Shown in pieces: positions 62,725 through 64,000 of a stretch of DNA of 64,000 bases. Under the pieces are notes generated by a model. It was not told the DNA's origin and did no database searches. It saw nothing but the letters and a program-made list of their open reading frames with translations. Every line of letters starts with the position of its first letter. The stretch's first letter is position 1. The position numbers and the translations under genes were made by a program. Source of the DNA: Methanobrevibacter_A acididurans (GTDB taxonomy: Archaea; Methanobacteriota; Methanobacteria; Methanobacteriales; Methanobacteriaceae); assembly GCF_046197875.1 (NCBI RefSeq), contig NZ_CP166991.1, forward strand, positions 248,001-312,000, given 5' to 3'.

Positions 62725-63489
62725 TTATTTTCTAAATACATCATATTGTTTAGGTAATAATAAAGGATTAATATTACTGTCCTTATTTCTTAATAAATTA
62801 AAACCAGTAAATCCACGAACAATAACAACAGGTAAACCTTCATCAGCTTGCCCTTGGATTAATGATGCAGCTGCAGCTAATTCATCAGCTGTTGCAATTT
62901 CAGAAGATTTCAATTCTCTACCATATAAATCTTTTTCACCTTTTCGTTTCCAAAGAGGATTAATACCAGAACAACCTATAGCAGTTCCAATAGCACCAAC
63001 ACGGAAGGCTCTACCTTGAGTATCAGTAATAATAACAGCTAATTCTTTACCAGTAACATCTTCTAAGGCTTCTCTTAAATCTCTAGCAGACTTATCAGCA
63101 TTTTTAGGCATTGGTGTAGCTAAACCTTCATCAACATTTGATTCATCAATTCCAGAATTAGCACACACAAAACCGTCCTTAGTCTCAGTTATAATAAAAT
63201 CAGGACCAACCGCTACAACTTCTCTTGACTCTTGAATAATTGCTTCAACTAATTTAGAATCTTTTTGAGTTTTTTTAGCTATAATAATAGCATCATCAGA
63301 TGGTAAAATATCTCCTAAATTTATAATATTACCCTCTGCCTTAGAAACCATAGTTTCAGCAATTAACAAAATATCACTATCTTCAAGTTCAATATTTTGT
63401 TCTTCTAAAGCTTTTAAAATTAATTTAGTTATATTATCCCCTTTTTTTACTAAAGGAATTCCTTCAAGTCCAATTAATTCGAGTGTCAT
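62725..63489 (-). CDS. cofE: Coenzyme F420-0:L-glutamate ligase
   Basis: CofE adds glutamate residues to F420-0 with GTP. The protein begins LELIGLEGIPLVKKGDNITKLI and keeps LLIAETMVSKAEGNI, ANSGIDESNV (the metal site), IITDTQGRAFRVGAIGTAIGCSGI and DELAAAASLIQGQADEG. Length 254 is standard. It lies 151 bp after purO, and 28 bp before the phloretin-hydrolase-like gene. Confidence 0.95.
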   Translation of the reverse strand: MTLELIGLEGIPLVKKGDNITKLILKALEEQNIELEDSDILLIAETMVSKAEGNIINLGDILPSDDAIIIAKKTQKDSKLVEAIIQESREVVAVGPDFIITETKDGFVCANSGIDESNVDEGLATPMPKNADKSARDLREALEDVTGKELAVIITDTQGRAFRVGAIGTAIGCSGINPLWKRKGEKDLYGRELKSSEIATADELAAAASLIQGQADEGLPVVIVRGFTGFNLLRNKDSNINPLLLPKQYDVFRK

Positions 63490-63640
63490 GTTAATAAAAT
63501 AATGTTTAATAATATAAAAATTTATTGTTTTATGAAAAAATTACATTTAAAAAGCTTAAAATTTAATTTAAAAAATAAAAAAATAAGTAAAAAATAAATA
63601 AATAAAAAAAATAGAAAAAAAATAAAAATTCTTATTAAAA

Positions 63641-64000
63641 TTATGGAGTTAAAACAGAAATATCCCATTTTCCATCATACACACTAGCTGCAGATGTTAC
63701 GGGTTTTTCAAATTCTTCAAATGCTCCACCATCAAATATTAGTTGAGCCGCTTCATCAGCATTTTCAGCACTGAATTTAACAATTTCAGGATTATTGCAT
63801 TCATATGTAGATATAAATACAGCTTCACCAAAACCTACTTTTTCAACTAATAATTTCTCATCAGTAACAATTCCAACATAACACTCATAATCATTTTCAC
63901 TACATGCACAATTAATTACAGCAGCAATTCTAGGAGTATTATAATCATCTTTCTCATAATCCATAGTTAACAGAGAGTAACCTAAAGCATCTTTAATACT
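63641..64000 (-). CDS. purO: IMP cyclohydrolase, archaeal type (partial, C-terminal part)
   Basis: PurO closes FAICAR to IMP in archaeal purine synthesis. The frame stays open to the window edge: before the internal methionine it reads SIKDALGYSLLT, followed by MDYEKDDYNTPRIAAVIN, GIVTDEKLLVEKV and ISTYE, then FDGGAFEEFEKPVTSAASVY, which are PurO C-terminal features. A full protein is about 200 residues, so roughly the first 80 are missing because the window ends. It precedes cofE on the same strand. Confidence 0.88.
   Translation of the reverse strand, partial: SIKDALGYSLLTMDYEKDDYNTPRIAAVINCACSENDYECYVGIVTDEKLLVEKVGFGEAVFISTYECNNPEIVKFSAENADEAAQLIFDGGAFEEFEKPVTSAASVYDGKWDISVLTP

Noticed and set aside
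1..64000. CRISPR arrays, insertion sequences, tRNA and rRNA genes
   Set aside because: No regularly spaced repeats, no transposase reading frames and no GC-rich tRNA or rRNA islands, which would stand out in DNA of this composition.

Overview
The window is about 64 kb of very AT-rich archaeal DNA from a methanogen, almost certainly order Methanobacteriales and probably a host-associated Methanobrevibacter-type genome. Evidence: a short histone, DNA topoisomerase VI, glycerol-1-phosphate dehydrogenase and a DGGGP synthase (archaeal ether lipids), the methyl-CoM reductase activator AtwA, a methanogenesis-marker-9 protein, coenzyme F420 genes cofC/cofD/cofE, archaeal GTP cyclohydrolase III and archaeal IMP cyclohydrolase PurO. 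Methanosphaera has a similar base composition, but an intact moeA fits it less well. Genus-level assignment is inference. I see no rRNA, tRNA, CRISPR array, insertion sequence or prophage, and no clear pseudogene; both window edges cut or may cut a gene.

Layout. 0-6.8 kb is accessory: a three-gene HEPN-like module, a GNAT-like protein preceded by a translated-looking 17-codon leader ORF, the biotin-carrying subunit of pyruvate carboxylase, a CPBP membrane protease and a gamma-glutamylcyclotransferase-like/HEPN-like fusion. 6.8-25 kb is an envelope and lipid region: inositol-phosphate synthase, DGGGP synthase, several glycosyltransferases, two divergent membrane glycosyltransferase paralogues, two small anchored surface proteins, a zinc-ribbon/NERD membrane protein, an acyltransferase, and a four-gene minus-strand operon for a nonulosonic (sialic or pseudaminic type) acid glycan: a NeuA-PseG fusion, NeuB, a sialyltransferase-like GT and a flippase.

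25-34 kb is housekeeping: hypD, phosphoglycolate phosphatase, a TldD/PmbA protein, thiD, cofC, proS, egsA, UPF0179, rpiA. After an 0.8 kb gene-poor gap come metG, two methanogen-specific unknowns (a DUF530-like protein and a DUF1699-like protein with two helix-turn-helix units), an ALG7/MraY-type sugar-phosphate transferase, a GyrI-like protein and moeA. 42.8-48.3 kb is a classic archaeal information-processing run: aIF1A, RIO1 kinase, a KH-domain protein, top6B, top6A. Then gapdh, endonuclease IV, the histone, two tandem micro-genes (55 and 48 aa) followed by a CDC48-like AAA ATPase, and tetrapyrrole genes (precorrin-2 dehydrogenase-like, hemA) that feed F430 synthesis.

55-64 kb carries methanogenesis and cofactor genes: marker 9, atwA, a DUF134 regulator and a partner sharing the same zinc-ribbon module, an MJ0144-like TIM barrel, GTP cyclohydrolase III, and the run purO-cofE-(phloretin-hydrolase-like)-(zinc ribbon)-cofD. 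GTP cyclohydrolase III supplies the FO/flavin precursor, CofC and CofD attach phospholactate, and CofE adds glutamate, so this end of the window holds much of F420 biosynthesis, with two uncharacterised genes placed between its known steps.
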